Positions 16,052 to 25,213 of a stretch of 64,000 nucleotides of DNA are shown piece by piece. The stretch's first letter is position 1. Every line of letters starts with the position of its first letter. The position numbers were made by a program, and so were the translations under genes. The notes beneath the pieces are model-generated. The model was given only the letters and a program-made list of their open reading frames with translations, did not search any database and was not told the DNA's origin. The stretch is from positions 248,001-312,000 of the forward strand of contig NZ_JALIGC010000037.1 of NCBI RefSeq assembly GCF_024764775.1, written 5' to 3'. Source of the DNA: Scandinavium manionii (GTDB taxonomy: Bacteria > Pseudomonadota > Gammaproteobacteria > Enterobacterales > Enterobacteriaceae).

Positions 16052-16597
16052 TTATCTCATTACCGGATCGGGAAGAACCTGGCGCACCGCCAGTAAATGA
16101 TGGTTCCAGTATGGGCTGGTTAACTGTGAAATGGTGACGCCTTTGCGTCGGGAGGCGTGAATAAAACGATTATCGCCAATATAAATCCCCACATGTCGCT
16201 GCACACGTCCGGTTTTGAAGAACACCAGGTCGCCAATATGCGGCGTGCCACGTCGGGCTTTCTTGCCTCTGCGCATCTGTTCGCCGGTGGTTCGCGGTAG
16301 TTTAATGGCGAACGCTTCCTGATAAAGACGACGGGTAAGGGCCGAGCAGTCAATCGCTCTGTGCGAGTTTGCGCCCAGACGATAGCGCGTACCTTTCCAG
16401 TGTTGGTACTCGCTCATCAGGCGTTTGCGGCGCTTCACATTACCGGTGGCTTTGGTCGACTTAATGGCTACGGGTTTCGAAGGGTGCGGATGACGATGAT
16501 GGACGTGACGATGATGAGAGTGACGAACGCGGGCGGCCTGCGCAGTGCAGTGAAAAGTAAACAGAAAACACATCAGTAAGGCCAGGCGCAGGGACAT
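16052..16597 (-). CDS. Exported NlpC/P60 family peptidase (probable peptidoglycan hydrolase)
   Basis: Predicted periplasmic C40 cysteine peptidase cutting peptidoglycan stem peptides. 181 residues: signal peptide to about residue 21, then a histidine-rich stretch (residues 26-38, HSHHRHVHHRHPH), a basic linker and the NlpC/P60 domain from about 63. Catalytic residues are visible: C84 in DCSALTR, H135 in RHVGIYIG and H147 in FIHAS. The domain is close to E. coli MepS/NlpC, but without a convincing lipobox. The His-rich segment is unusual and could bind zinc or nickel (inference). Confidence 0.85.
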   Translation of the reverse strand: MSLRLALLMCFLFTFHCTAQAARVRHSHHRHVHHRHPHPSKPVAIKSTKATGNVKRRKRLMSEYQHWKGTRYRLGANSHRAIDCSALTRRLYQEAFAIKLPRTTGEQMRRGKKARRGTPHIGDLVFFKTGRVQRHVGIYIGDNRFIHASRRKGVTISQLTSPYWNHHLLAVRQVLPDPVMR

Positions 16598-16833
16598 AAT
16601 TGCTATCTAATCGTCTATCATAAATTGAACAAAAAATACTACAGGCGATTGATGCTACGTTTTTTAGTGGCGTTGAGCAATGCGAAAGCAAAAATTCGTT
16701 ATTTTGAGCGTAAAACTGATCTCAATCATTTTTAGCGGTAAAGCGACAGCTCCTCATTACCGGTTATTTGCGAAAACGGAGGGGGCCGGGGAGAAAAATT
16801 CTCCCGGCGAAGGCGTGTAAATATCTCGAGCTA

Positions 16834-17397
16834 TCAGGATTGCTGTGACAATAGACCGTGCAGATGTGAACCGTTGCTGCGTGAAATAGCCGTTTTGATG
16901 CGTAACATCGCCAGTGTATTTTTCGATTTCATCCGCAATTTATGCTGGATATTAACCCGGTGGCCGCTGGCCGTTTTCTGTGAAATATCCAGTTCACGGG
17001 CGATTTTCACGTTCTGCAAATGGAATACATCGAGGATGTCCAGTTCACGCTGGGTGAGGACATTCTGACGTGGTTTCGGGAAGTAGCGCACGATTTTCTG
17101 GATATAGTGCGGTGAACACTCCATTGAAGAGAACACTACGTCACCAATCTTAAAGCAGTGATCTTTAATGATATCCTGCATCAGTACCATGTACTTAAGA
17201 CTCAGCGTATTGACCTTTTTAATGAAGTAATCGCGCAGGAACAGATTTTCAATTCCTACGACCAGATAGTTGGTCGGATTATAAGACTGCAAATACACAT
17301 CAATATCACGCTTACAGGTAATCTGATGTGAATCGAATACTTGCGATTCGATACCTGCGCACAGGTAATAGTTATCACTAACGTAGCTAATGTTCAT
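16834..17397 (-). CDS. LuxR/FixJ-type helix-turn-helix regulator
   Basis: 187 residues. The C-terminal LuxR-type HTH spans about 113-172 (LTQRELDILDVFHLQNVKIA...), with the conserved TxRE start and DNA-recognition helix QKTASGHRVNI. The N-terminal 110 residues do not look like a phosphoacceptor receiver: no conserved DD/K layout is seen. This resembles the orphan YjjQ/BglJ/DctR group of E. coli. It faces away from the arn operon across about 0.8 kb of AT-rich DNA. Target unknown; fimbrial, acid-stress or envelope roles are typical for the group but not shown here. Confidence 0.8.
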   Translation of the reverse strand: MNISYVSDNYYLCAGIESQVFDSHQITCKRDIDVYLQSYNPTNYLVVGIENLFLRDYFIKKVNTLSLKYMVLMQDIIKDHCFKIGDVVFSSMECSPHYIQKIVRYFPKPRQNVLTQRELDILDVFHLQNVKIARELDISQKTASGHRVNIQHKLRMKSKNTLAMLRIKTAISRSNGSHLHGLLSQQS

Positions 17398-18223
17398 AAT
17401 AGAAAGGTATTCCTGATCGGTATTTGAGAGAAAAGAAAAACAAGGACTGTTGTGTTTAATTTTAAATTTTCGGTCGCCTGTTTATCGGCCTAGACAGTAT
17501 GGTTATTACCCTGCTGATGTAAACGCAAATAATGTTAAATGTCTTTTTTTAGACATTAAAGATAATAAATAACCATTTGTTTTATATTGAATTGTCGTTT
17601 TGTGAGCGGACCAGGGAAAAATATTAAGTTACATGTGTGCGGCGTTCTGCGTAGAAATCCGTAAAAATGAACAGAGAATTTTCTGATGTCGAGGGGAATA
17701 TCGTGCCTCAGTTCCTGAGGCCTTAGCATGATGTTTCCCTCCATTGAGGCAAAAAAAGGAAACTGCGGGGGCGGTGTTTAAACGCCTTAGAGGCTGATCT
17801 CCCATTCAGGAACGTTAATCTGCGTTCCTGTCTCACAAACATCTGCCAAAGCATCATGCGGTATATTTAAAAAATGTGAGTAAGTTCATTCTCCTTCGCA
17901 GATTAATATATTTTTCGTTTACCTTTTGTTGATGTTTTAGCGTCGGTTACCCCTCGAAACGTCATTACACACAGATGAATCGAAGTGATTTAGGGTAAAA
18001 ACATCTTTTTTCATAACCATTTGAAATTAAATGGGTTGTTTTTTATTTTCAGCGCATTTTCTATTCTTAAGATTATCCTAATGTAATCGGTATAAATTTA
18101 ATTGTGTTGAGCTGGCGTTTATCAAATCGCAGTTTTTGACCCTATTTATTATTACTTCGTTTAACTCTGCGAGTGCAGGATGGTTTTTTGTTTTAAGCAC
18201 AACGTTCAGGGTAAGGATAATCA
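17398..18223. other. 826-bp AT-rich non-coding region upstream of arn operon
   Basis: Clearly lower GC than the rest of the window, with no convincing gene on either strand. It contains a small CCTCAG/CTGAGG hairpin near 17704-17718, many A/T tracts (likely H-NS binding, inference), the candidate PmrA box at 18066-18082 and the arnB leader. It should also carry the LuxR-type gene's promoter. Confidence 0.6.
18066..18082 (+). promoter_or_regulatory. Candidate PmrA (BasR) box of the arn operon
   Basis: CTTAAG-ATTAT-CCTAAT fits the PmrA direct repeat YTTAAk-N5-YTTAAk at 11 of 12 half-site positions. A TATAAA -10 (18091-18096) follows 8 bp later. The ATG of arnB is 141 bp downstream of the box. 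PmrAB control of arn is established in Salmonella and E. coli, so site and gene agree. Confidence 0.7.
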
Positions 18224-19363
18224 ATGAGTGAATTTTTACCTTTCTCACGCCCATCGATGGGGGATGAGGAGTTTAACGTGCTGAAAGAAGTGTTGCAGTC
18301 TGGCTGGATAACCACCGGGCCCAAAAATGCACAGCTTGAAGACGCGTTCTGCACTCTGACCGGCAACCGCCACGCCATTGCCGTGAGTTCCGCCACCGGC
18401 GGGATGCACGTCACTCTGATGGCGCTCGGCATGGGTCCTGGTGACGAAGTAATCACCCCGTCGCAAACCTGGGTTTCCACGCTCAACATGATTGAGCTGC
18501 TCGGCGCGACGCCGGTGATGATCGATATTGATCACGATACGCTGATGGTCACCCCAGAAGCGGTCGCCGCGGCCATCACACCGCGCACCAAAGCGATTAT
18601 TCCCGTTCACTACGCGGGCGCACCGTTCGATATCGACGGTATTTATGCAGTTGCTGAACAGCACGGCATTCCGGTTATCGAAGATGCGGCCCACGCGGCA
18701 GGCACGCTGTACAAAGGTCAGCACGTTGGCGGCAAAGGCACGGCGATTTTCTCCTTCCACGCGATCAAAAACATGACCTGCGCCGAAGGAGGCTTAGTCG
18801 TCACCGATAACGACGCGCTGGCTCAGCGTATTCGTAGCCTCAAATTCCACGGTCTGGGCGTCGATGCTTATGACCGCCAAACCCACGGCCGCGCACCGCA
18901 GGCAGAAGTAATTTCCCCTGGATTCAAATACAACCTGGCGGATATCAACGCGGCGCTGGCGCTGGTTCAGCTCGGAAAACTGCCGCAGGCTAACCAGCGT
19001 CGGAGCGAAATTGCACAACGCTATTTAACCGAACTGGCCGCTACGCCGTTCCAGCCGCTGGCAATCCCCGCCTGGCCGCATCTGCATGCCTGGCATCTGT
19101 TCATCATTCGCGTGGATGAAACCCGCTGTGGCATTAGCCGTGATGGCCTGATGGAACAGCTCAAGGCTCAGGGCATCGGCACCGGGCTGCATTTCCGCGC
19201 CGCTCACACGCAAAAGTATTACCGCGAACGCTATCCGCATATCTCCTTGCCGAACACGGAGTGGAACAGCGCACGCATTTGTTCTCTGCCTCTTTTCCCG
19301 GATATGACTCATGACGACACAACCCGCGTCATTTCTGCGCTCCATCAGCTCGCAGGATATTGA
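18224..19363 (+). CDS. arnB: UDP-4-amino-4-deoxy-L-arabinose--oxoglutarate aminotransferase
   Basis: PLP enzyme that converts UDP-L-Ara4O to UDP-L-Ara4N with glutamate as amino donor, the second cytosolic step of L-Ara4N synthesis. 379 residues, as in E. coli ArnB. The PLP lysine is K182 in FHAIKNMTCAEGG, within the DegT/DnrJ/EryC1 fold. First gene of the seven-gene operon. Its stop and the arnC start are 1 nt apart. Confidence 0.97.
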   Translation: MSEFLPFSRPSMGDEEFNVLKEVLQSGWITTGPKNAQLEDAFCTLTGNRHAIAVSSATGGMHVTLMALGMGPGDEVITPSQTWVSTLNMIELLGATPVMIDIDHDTLMVTPEAVAAAITPRTKAIIPVHYAGAPFDIDGIYAVAEQHGIPVIEDAAHAAGTLYKGQHVGGKGTAIFSFHAIKNMTCAEGGLVVTDNDALAQRIRSLKFHGLGVDAYDRQTHGRAPQAEVISPGFKYNLADINAALALVQLGKLPQANQRRSEIAQRYLTELAATPFQPLAIPAWPHLHAWHLFIIRVDETRCGISRDGLMEQLKAQGIGTGLHFRAAHTQKYYRERYPHISLPNTEWNSARICSLPLFPDMTHDDTTRVISALHQLAGY

Positions 19364-19364
19364 T

Positions 19365-20345
19365 ATGTTTGATGTGCCGAAGATACAAAAGGTCTCGGTG
19401 GTTATTCCTGTTTATAACGAGCAGGAGAGTTTGACGGAGCTGATGCGCCGCACTGATGCCGCCTGCGCCACGCTAAACCGTGATTACGAAATCCTGTTGG
19501 TCGATGACGGTAGCAGCGACGACTCCGCTCGCATGTTGTGCCTGGCTGCCGAAGCGCCGGGCAGCCATATCGTGGCGGTGCTGTTGAACCGTAACTACGG
19601 CCAGCATTCGGCAATCATGGCGGGCTTCAGCCACGTCACCGGCGACCTGATCATTACCCTCGACGCCGACTTGCAAAACCCGCCGGAAGAAATTCCGCGC
19701 CTGGTGGATAAAGCCGACGAAGGCTACGACGTCGTCGGCACCGTGCGCCAGAACCGTCAGGACAGCATTTTCCGCAAAACCGCGTCGAAGATGATTAACC
19801 GTCTGATCCAGCGCACCACTGGCAAAGCGATGGGTGACTACGGCTGCATGCTGCGCGCTTATCGCCGTCATATCGTCGACGCGATGCTGAACTGCCATGA
19901 GCGCAGTACCTTTATCCCGATCCTTGCCAATACCTTTGCGCGCCGTGCGGTGGAGATCCCGGTACTGCATGCCGAGCGTGAGTTTGGCGACTCCAAATAC
20001 AGCTTTATGCGCCTGATTAACCTGATGTACGACCTGGTGACCTGTCTGACCACCACGCCGCTGCGTCTGTTGAGCGTGGTCGGCAGCGTGATTGCGCTCT
20101 CCGGTTTCGCTTTCGCTATTCTGCTGGTGATTTTACGTCTCGCCTTCGGCGCGGAATGGGCTGGCGATGGCCTGTTCCTGCTGTTCGCCGTCCTGTTTAT
20201 GTTTATCGGCGCGCAGTTCGTCGGAATGGGACTTCTCGGGGAGTATATCGGGCGCATCTATAACGATGTGCGTGCTCGTCCCCGCTACTTTATTCAACGT
20301 GTTGTTCGCCAGGAAAGCCTGGTAGAAGAGGAAAATCGCTCATGA
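19365..20345 (+). CDS. arnC: Undecaprenyl-phosphate L-Ara4FN transferase
   Basis: Inner-membrane GT2 glycosyltransferase moving formylated L-Ara4N from UDP to undecaprenyl phosphate. ATG 19365 (MFDVPKIQKVSVVIPVYNE) gives 326 residues (322 in E. coli). An upstream in-frame ATG inside arnB at 19311 would add 18 residues and is unlikely. LVDDGSSDDS and DADLQNPPEE (DxD-like) are the GT2 motifs, and two membrane helices occupy about 235-310. Overlaps arnA by ATGA. Confidence 0.96.
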   Translation: MFDVPKIQKVSVVIPVYNEQESLTELMRRTDAACATLNRDYEILLVDDGSSDDSARMLCLAAEAPGSHIVAVLLNRNYGQHSAIMAGFSHVTGDLIITLDADLQNPPEEIPRLVDKADEGYDVVGTVRQNRQDSIFRKTASKMINRLIQRTTGKAMGDYGCMLRAYRRHIVDAMLNCHERSTFIPILANTFARRAVEIPVLHAEREFGDSKYSFMRLINLMYDLVTCLTTTPLRLLSVVGSVIALSGFAFAILLVILRLAFGAEWAGDGLFLLFAVLFMFIGAQFVGMGLLGEYIGRIYNDVRARPRYFIQRVVRQESLVEEENRS

Positions 20346-22324
20346 AAGCTGTTGTATTCGCCTATCACGATATGGGTTGCACGGGTATTCAGGCCCTGCT
20401 TGACGCCGGATATGACATTGCGGCCATCTTTACGCACCCGGATAACCCCGGTGAAAATCACTTCTTCGGCTCCGTCGCGCGTCTGGCAGCCGAGCAGGGG
20501 ATTGCCGTTTATGCCCCGGAAGATGTTAACCATCCGCTGTGGGTCGAGCGTATCCGTGCCCTCGCGCCGGACATGATTTTCTCCTTCTACTATCGCAACC
20601 TGCTCAGTGACACTATCGTCAGCACCGCGAAACACGGCGCCTTCAACCTACACGGTTCCCTGCTGCCGCAGTATCGCGGTCGCGCACCGCTGAACTGGGT
20701 GCTGGTTAACGGCGAAAAAGAGACTGGTGTGACCCTGCACCGTATGGTGAAACGCGCGGATGCGGGCAATATCGTCGCGCAGCAGAACGTCGAGATTGCC
20801 GATACTGACGTGGCCCTGACCCTGCACCGCAAACTCTGCACCGCAGCCCAGTCGCTGCTGCGGGACGCCCTGCCGCAGATTGCGAACGGCAGGATCGCCG
20901 AAGCCGTTCAGGACGAAAGCCAGGCCACTTATGTCGGCCGCCGCACGCCGGATGACGGGCGTCTGAACTGGGAACAGTCCGCAGAATCGCTGCACAACCT
21001 GGTGCGCGCGGTGTCTGATCCGTGGCCAGGCGCGTTTGGCTTTGTTGGCACCAACAAATTTATCGTCTGGAAATCCCGCGTGCGTCACGACGTCGCGGCG
21101 GCGAAGCCGGGCACCGTGATGTCTGTCTCCCCGCTGATTGTGGCCTGCAGTAACGGTGCGCTGGAAATTATCACCGGCCAGACCGACAACGGCGTCTACA
21201 TGCAGGGCGCACAGCTGGCGCAGTCTCTGGGCCTGGTGACCCGCGCGCTGCTGTCGAGCAAACCGTTTGTGGCGGTTAAACGCCGCACCCGCGTGCTGAT
21301 CCTCGGCGTGAATGGCTTCATCGGTAACCACCTGACCGAACGCCTGCTGGCGGACGATAACTACGAAATTTACGGCCTGGATATCGGCTCTGACGCCATC
21401 AGCCGTTTCCTCGATTGCCCGCGTTTCCACTTCGTTGAAGGCGATATCAGCATCCACTCCGAGTGGATCGAATATCACATCAAGAAATGTGACGTGGTGC
21501 TGCCGCTGGTCGCCATTGCCACGCCAATTGAATACACCCGTAACCCGCTGCGTGTGTTCGAACTCGATTTCGAAGAGAACCTGAAAATAATCCGCGACTG
21601 TGTGAAGTACAACAAGCGCATCATCTTCCCGTCCACCTCCGAAGTGTATGGTATGTGTACCGACAACAACTTCGACGAAGACGCGTCTAATCTGGTTGTC
21701 GGCCCCATCAACAAACAGCGCTGGATCTACTCCGTTTCCAAACAGCTTCTCGACCGTGTGATTTGGGCTTACGGCGACAAAGAAGGGTTGAAATTCACCC
21801 TGTTCCGTCCGTTCAACTGGATGGGACCACGGCTGGATAACCTGAATGCCGCGCGTATCGGCAGCTCACGCGCCATCACCCAGCTTATCCTCAACCTGGT
21901 GGAAGGTTCGCCGATTAAGCTCATCGAAGGCGGAAAGCAGAAACGTTGCTTTACCGATATCAGCGACGGGATCGAAGCGCTGTTCCGCATCATTGAGAAC
22001 AAAGACGGGCGCTGCGACGGGCAGATTATCAACATTGGTAACCCGGAAAACGAAGCGAGCATCAAAGAGCTGGCTGAACTGCTGCTCGACTGTTTCGACC
22101 GTCACCCACTGCGTCACCAGTTCCCTCCGTTTGCGGGTTTCCGCGAAGTAGAGAGCAGCGATTACTATGGCAAAGGTTATCAGGACGTTGAGCACCGCAA
22201 GCCGAGTATTCGCAACGCCAAACGTTGCCTCGACTGGCAGCCAACGGTGGAAATGCAGCAAACGGTAGAGCAGACTCTGGACTTCTTCCTGCGCACCGTT
22301 GAGTTAACGGAAACCCAAAAATGA
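20342..22324 (+). CDS. arnA: Bifunctional UDP-L-Ara4N formyltransferase / UDP-glucuronate dehydrogenase (decarboxylating)
   Basis: 660 residues, two enzymes in one chain. The N-terminal formyltransferase (1-300, HGSLLPQYRGRAPLNW and ADAGNI motifs) formylates UDP-L-Ara4N. The C-terminal short-chain dehydrogenase (about 315-660, ILGVNGFIGNH, STSEVYG, YSVSK with catalytic Tyr/Lys) oxidatively decarboxylates UDP-glucuronate to UDP-L-Ara4O. The first and third cytosolic steps of the pathway are thus combined, as in E. coli (660 residues). Translationally coupled at both ends by ATGA overlaps. Confidence 0.98.
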   Translation: MKAVVFAYHDMGCTGIQALLDAGYDIAAIFTHPDNPGENHFFGSVARLAAEQGIAVYAPEDVNHPLWVERIRALAPDMIFSFYYRNLLSDTIVSTAKHGAFNLHGSLLPQYRGRAPLNWVLVNGEKETGVTLHRMVKRADAGNIVAQQNVEIADTDVALTLHRKLCTAAQSLLRDALPQIANGRIAEAVQDESQATYVGRRTPDDGRLNWEQSAESLHNLVRAVSDPWPGAFGFVGTNKFIVWKSRVRHDVAAAKPGTVMSVSPLIVACSNGALEIITGQTDNGVYMQGAQLAQSLGLVTRALLSSKPFVAVKRRTRVLILGVNGFIGNHLTERLLADDNYEIYGLDIGSDAISRFLDCPRFHFVEGDISIHSEWIEYHIKKCDVVLPLVAIATPIEYTRNPLRVFELDFEENLKIIRDCVKYNKRIIFPSTSEVYGMCTDNNFDEDASNLVVGPINKQRWIYSVSKQLLDRVIWAYGDKEGLKFTLFRPFNWMGPRLDNLNAARIGSSRAITQLILNLVEGSPIKLIEGGKQKRCFTDISDGIEALFRIIENKDGRCDGQIINIGNPENEASIKELAELLLDCFDRHPLRHQFPPFAGFREVESSDYYGKGYQDVEHRKPSIRNAKRCLDWQPTVEMQQTVEQTLDFFLRTVELTETQK

Positions 22325-23217
22325 TGAGAAAGGTTGGCTTACGCGTTGATGTGGATACCTTTCGCGGCACTCGCGATGGCGTACCCCGCCTGCTGGAAAT
22401 CCTTCAGCGGCACGACATTCAGGCCAGCTTCTTTTTCAGCGTCGGGCCGGACAACATGGGGCGTCATTTGTGGCGCTTGTTGAAGCCGAAATTCCTGTGG
22501 AAAATGCTGCGCTCGCGCGCGGCATCGCTGTATGGCTGGGATATCCTGCTGGCGGGCACCGCATGGCCGGGGAAAATCATCGGTGCGGCGAACGCGGACG
22601 TCATGCGTGCCACGGCGAAAGCGCATGAAGTCGGGCTACACGCCTGGGATCATCATCGCTGGCAGCTGTGGAGCGGCGTCTGGAGCGACGCGCAGCTGGA
22701 GCAGGAAATTGGCCGCGGTTTGCAGGCGCTGGAAGCGATTATCGACGCGACCGTCACCTGTTCAGCCGTCGCCGGCTGGCGGGCAGATGCGCGGGTGGTC
22801 AACGCCAAAGAAGGCTTCGAGTTTCTCTACAACAGCGACTGTCGCGGCACGCGTCCATTCCTGCCGATTCTGGATAATGGCAAGACGGGTACGGTGCAAA
22901 TCCCGGTCACGTTACCGACCTGGGACGAAGCGGTGGGCAGCAGCGTCAGTACAGAAGGCTTCAATGACTGGCTGATTGAGCGCATCCACAAAGACAGCGG
23001 TGTGCCGGTTTACACCATTCATGCAGAAGTGGAAGGCATCATGGGCGCAGAACAATTTGAAAGCCTGATACGGCAAGCGGCACAAGAGGGCATCACGTTT
23101 TGCCCGCTGAGCCAGCTGTTGCCGGAGGATTTTAGTACGCTACCAAAAGGGAACGTGGTGCGAGGCAAACTGGCAGGCCGAGAGGGCTGGCTGGGACAAG
23201 AACAATTATTGGTTTAA
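22321..23217 (+). CDS. arnD: 4-deoxy-4-formamido-L-arabinose-phosphoundecaprenol deformylase
   Basis: Removes the formyl group from undecaprenyl-phosphate-L-Ara4FN on the inner face of the membrane, driving the pathway forward. 298 residues (E. coli 296). Polysaccharide deacetylase fold: LRVDVDTFRGT near the N-terminus carries the metal-binding Asp, and HAWDHHRW supplies metal His residues. ATG 22321 overlaps the arnA stop; a second ATG at 22324 is equally possible. Confidence 0.96.
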   Translation: MMRKVGLRVDVDTFRGTRDGVPRLLEILQRHDIQASFFFSVGPDNMGRHLWRLLKPKFLWKMLRSRAASLYGWDILLAGTAWPGKIIGAANADVMRATAKAHEVGLHAWDHHRWQLWSGVWSDAQLEQEIGRGLQALEAIIDATVTCSAVAGWRADARVVNAKEGFEFLYNSDCRGTRPFLPILDNGKTGTVQIPVTLPTWDEAVGSSVSTEGFNDWLIERIHKDSGVPVYTIHAEVEGIMGAEQFESLIRQAAQEGITFCPLSQLLPEDFSTLPKGNVVRGKLAGREGWLGQEQLLV

Positions 23218-23222
23218 GGTCT

Positions 23223-24878
23223 ATGAAATCCTTACGTTTAAGCGCATCACTGCTGTTTTTATTCGCGCTGTATTATGTGGTTCCCCTGAATTTCCGCCTG
23301 TTGTGGCAGCCGGATGAGACCCGTTACGCGGAAATCAGCCGCGAAATGCTGGCTTCCGGTGACTGGATTGTGCCGCACTTCCTCGGCCTGCGTTACTTCG
23401 AAAAACCGATTGCCGGTTACTGGATCAACAGCATCGGCCAGTGGCTCTTTGGTCATACCCATTTTGCTGTGCGCTTTGGCGTGGTCTTCTCCACCGCCTG
23501 TACTGCGCTGCTGGTGGCGTGGCTGGCGTGGAAACTCTGGCAGGACAAACGCACCGCGGTACTGTCTGCCGTCATCTTCATGACTGCCTTTCTGGTATAC
23601 GGCATCGGTACTTACGCAGTGCTCGATCCGATGATTTCCCTGTGGTTGATGCTCGCCATGTGCAGCTTCTGGGGAGCGTCTCAGGCGCAAACCCACGGCG
23701 GCAAACTCGGCGGCTACGTGCTGCTGGGCATCGCCTGTGGCATGGGGGTCATGACCAAAGGTTTCCTTGCGCTGGCGGTACCGGTCATCGGCATACTGCC
23801 GTGGGTGATTGTGGAAAAACGCTGGAAAGAGGTGCTGCTGTGGGGTTGGGTGGCGGTGCTGGTGTGTATTCTCACGGTGCTGCCGTGGGGGCTGTCTATC
23901 GCCCAGCGCGAACCGGATTTCTGGCGCTACTTCTTCTGGGTCGAACACGTCCAGCGTTTTGCTCAGAGTGATGCGCAGCACAAAGCCCCGTTCTGGTACT
24001 ACATTCCGTTCCTGATTGCGGGCAGCCTGCCGTGGTTGGCGCTGTTGCCCGGTGCGCTGAAAACGGGCTGGAAAGAACCCGATTCGCAGCGCAGCACCTT
24101 CTATCTGCTGGGCTGGATTGTGATGCCGTTTTTGTTCTTCAGCATCGCCAAAGGCAAGCTGCCGACCTACATTCTGCCGTGCTTTGCGCCACTGGCGATA
24201 CTGATGGCGCGCTATGCGCTGGACGCGGCCGACAGAGGAGCGAAAGCGCTGCGCTACAACGGTCTCATCAACATCACTTTCGGCCTGGTTGGGCTGGTGG
24301 CGGTGCTGGTAGTGTCACCGTGGGGTCTGCTGTCGCAGCCGGTGTGGAACACTATCGAGCTGTATAAGTGCCTGCTGGCGGCGGTGGCGTTTGCCGCCTG
24401 GGCGCTGGTTGGCTGGCTGTCGATTCGTGACGGCGTGCAGCGCTGGGCGCTGGCCGCCTGTTGTCCGCTGGCACTGGCGTTACTGATTGGCTTTGCCATT
24501 CCTGACCGCGTTATCGACAGCAAACAGCCGCAGTTCATCACCGATATCGTCAGCGACCAACTGGTGCCGAGCCGTTACGTGCTCACCAACAGCGTCGGCG
24601 TAGCCGCCGGGCTGGCGTGGGAGCTTAATCGCAGCGACGTGATCATGTTCGGCCAGCAGGGTGAGCTGAAATACGGTCTGGCGTATCCGGATGCGAAAGC
24701 GCGTTACCTCGACAAAGATGATTTCGAAAGCTGGCTGGCGACGCATCGTTCTCAAGGGCCGGTGTCGCTGGTGCTACAGTTGAACAAAGGCCAGAAACTT
24801 GAGGAGCTGGGATTGCCGAAAGCCGATAACGTCTACGAGATGAGCCGGATGGTCTTCGTGCAGTATCTGCCGCAATGA
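23223..24878 (+). CDS. arnT: Lipid A 4-amino-4-deoxy-L-arabinose transferase
   Basis: Integral membrane GT83 enzyme that transfers L-Ara4N from undecaprenyl phosphate to lipid A phosphates on the periplasmic side, lowering negative charge and giving resistance to polymyxin and cationic peptides. 551 residues (E. coli 550), with about 12-13 hydrophobic segments in the first 400 and a soluble C-terminal domain. Family motifs: PDETRYAEISREML near the N-terminus (essential acidic residues) and FEKPIAGYW. Stop overlaps the arnE start (ATGA). Confidence 0.96.
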   Translation: MKSLRLSASLLFLFALYYVVPLNFRLLWQPDETRYAEISREMLASGDWIVPHFLGLRYFEKPIAGYWINSIGQWLFGHTHFAVRFGVVFSTACTALLVAWLAWKLWQDKRTAVLSAVIFMTAFLVYGIGTYAVLDPMISLWLMLAMCSFWGASQAQTHGGKLGGYVLLGIACGMGVMTKGFLALAVPVIGILPWVIVEKRWKEVLLWGWVAVLVCILTVLPWGLSIAQREPDFWRYFFWVEHVQRFAQSDAQHKAPFWYYIPFLIAGSLPWLALLPGALKTGWKEPDSQRSTFYLLGWIVMPFLFFSIAKGKLPTYILPCFAPLAILMARYALDAADRGAKALRYNGLINITFGLVGLVAVLVVSPWGLLSQPVWNTIELYKCLLAAVAFAAWALVGWLSIRDGVQRWALAACCPLALALLIGFAIPDRVIDSKQPQFITDIVSDQLVPSRYVLTNSVGVAAGLAWELNRSDVIMFGQQGELKYGLAYPDAKARYLDKDDFESWLATHRSQGPVSLVLQLNKGQKLEELGLPKADNVYEMSRMVFVQYLPQ

Positions 24879-25213
24879 CAACCGCGCTATCTCTGCTGCT
24901 GGCGAGCCTCCTGAGCTGTGCCGGGCAGCTATGCCAGAAGCAGGCCGCCCACGCCTCACCGTCCGGTCGGCGTGGGCGGCACATCGTGTTATGGCTGGGC
25001 CTGGCGCTGCTGGCGCTTGGCAGCGGCATGACGCTGTGGCTGGTGGTTTTGCAGCGCTTACCTGTCGGTATTGCCTATCCGATGCTGAGCCTGAATTTTG
25101 TCTGGGTGACGCTGGCGGCGAAGTTTATCTGGCAGGAGCCGGTCTCGCGCCGTCACTGGCTCGGCGTGGGGCTGATCATTCTGGGCATTCTGGTGCTGGG
25201 AGGCAGCCGCTGA
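24875..25213 (+). CDS. arnE: L-Ara4N-phosphoundecaprenol flippase subunit
   Basis: Small multidrug-resistance-like protein that, with ArnF, moves undecaprenyl-phosphate-L-Ara4N across the inner membrane. 112 residues (E. coli 111), four predicted helices. The conserved AYPMLSLNFVWVTLAAKFIW and final LGVGLIILGILVLG segments are present. Overlaps arnT by ATGA and arnF by TGATG. Confidence 0.93.
   Translation: MTTALSLLLASLLSCAGQLCQKQAAHASPSGRRGRHIVLWLGLALLALGSGMTLWLVVLQRLPVGIAYPMLSLNFVWVTLAAKFIWQEPVSRRHWLGVGLIILGILVLGGSR

Noticed and set aside
17556..17744. 62-codon minus-strand frame in the region before arn
   Set aside because: No good ribosome site, no family resemblance, and it crosses hairpins in AT-rich DNA.
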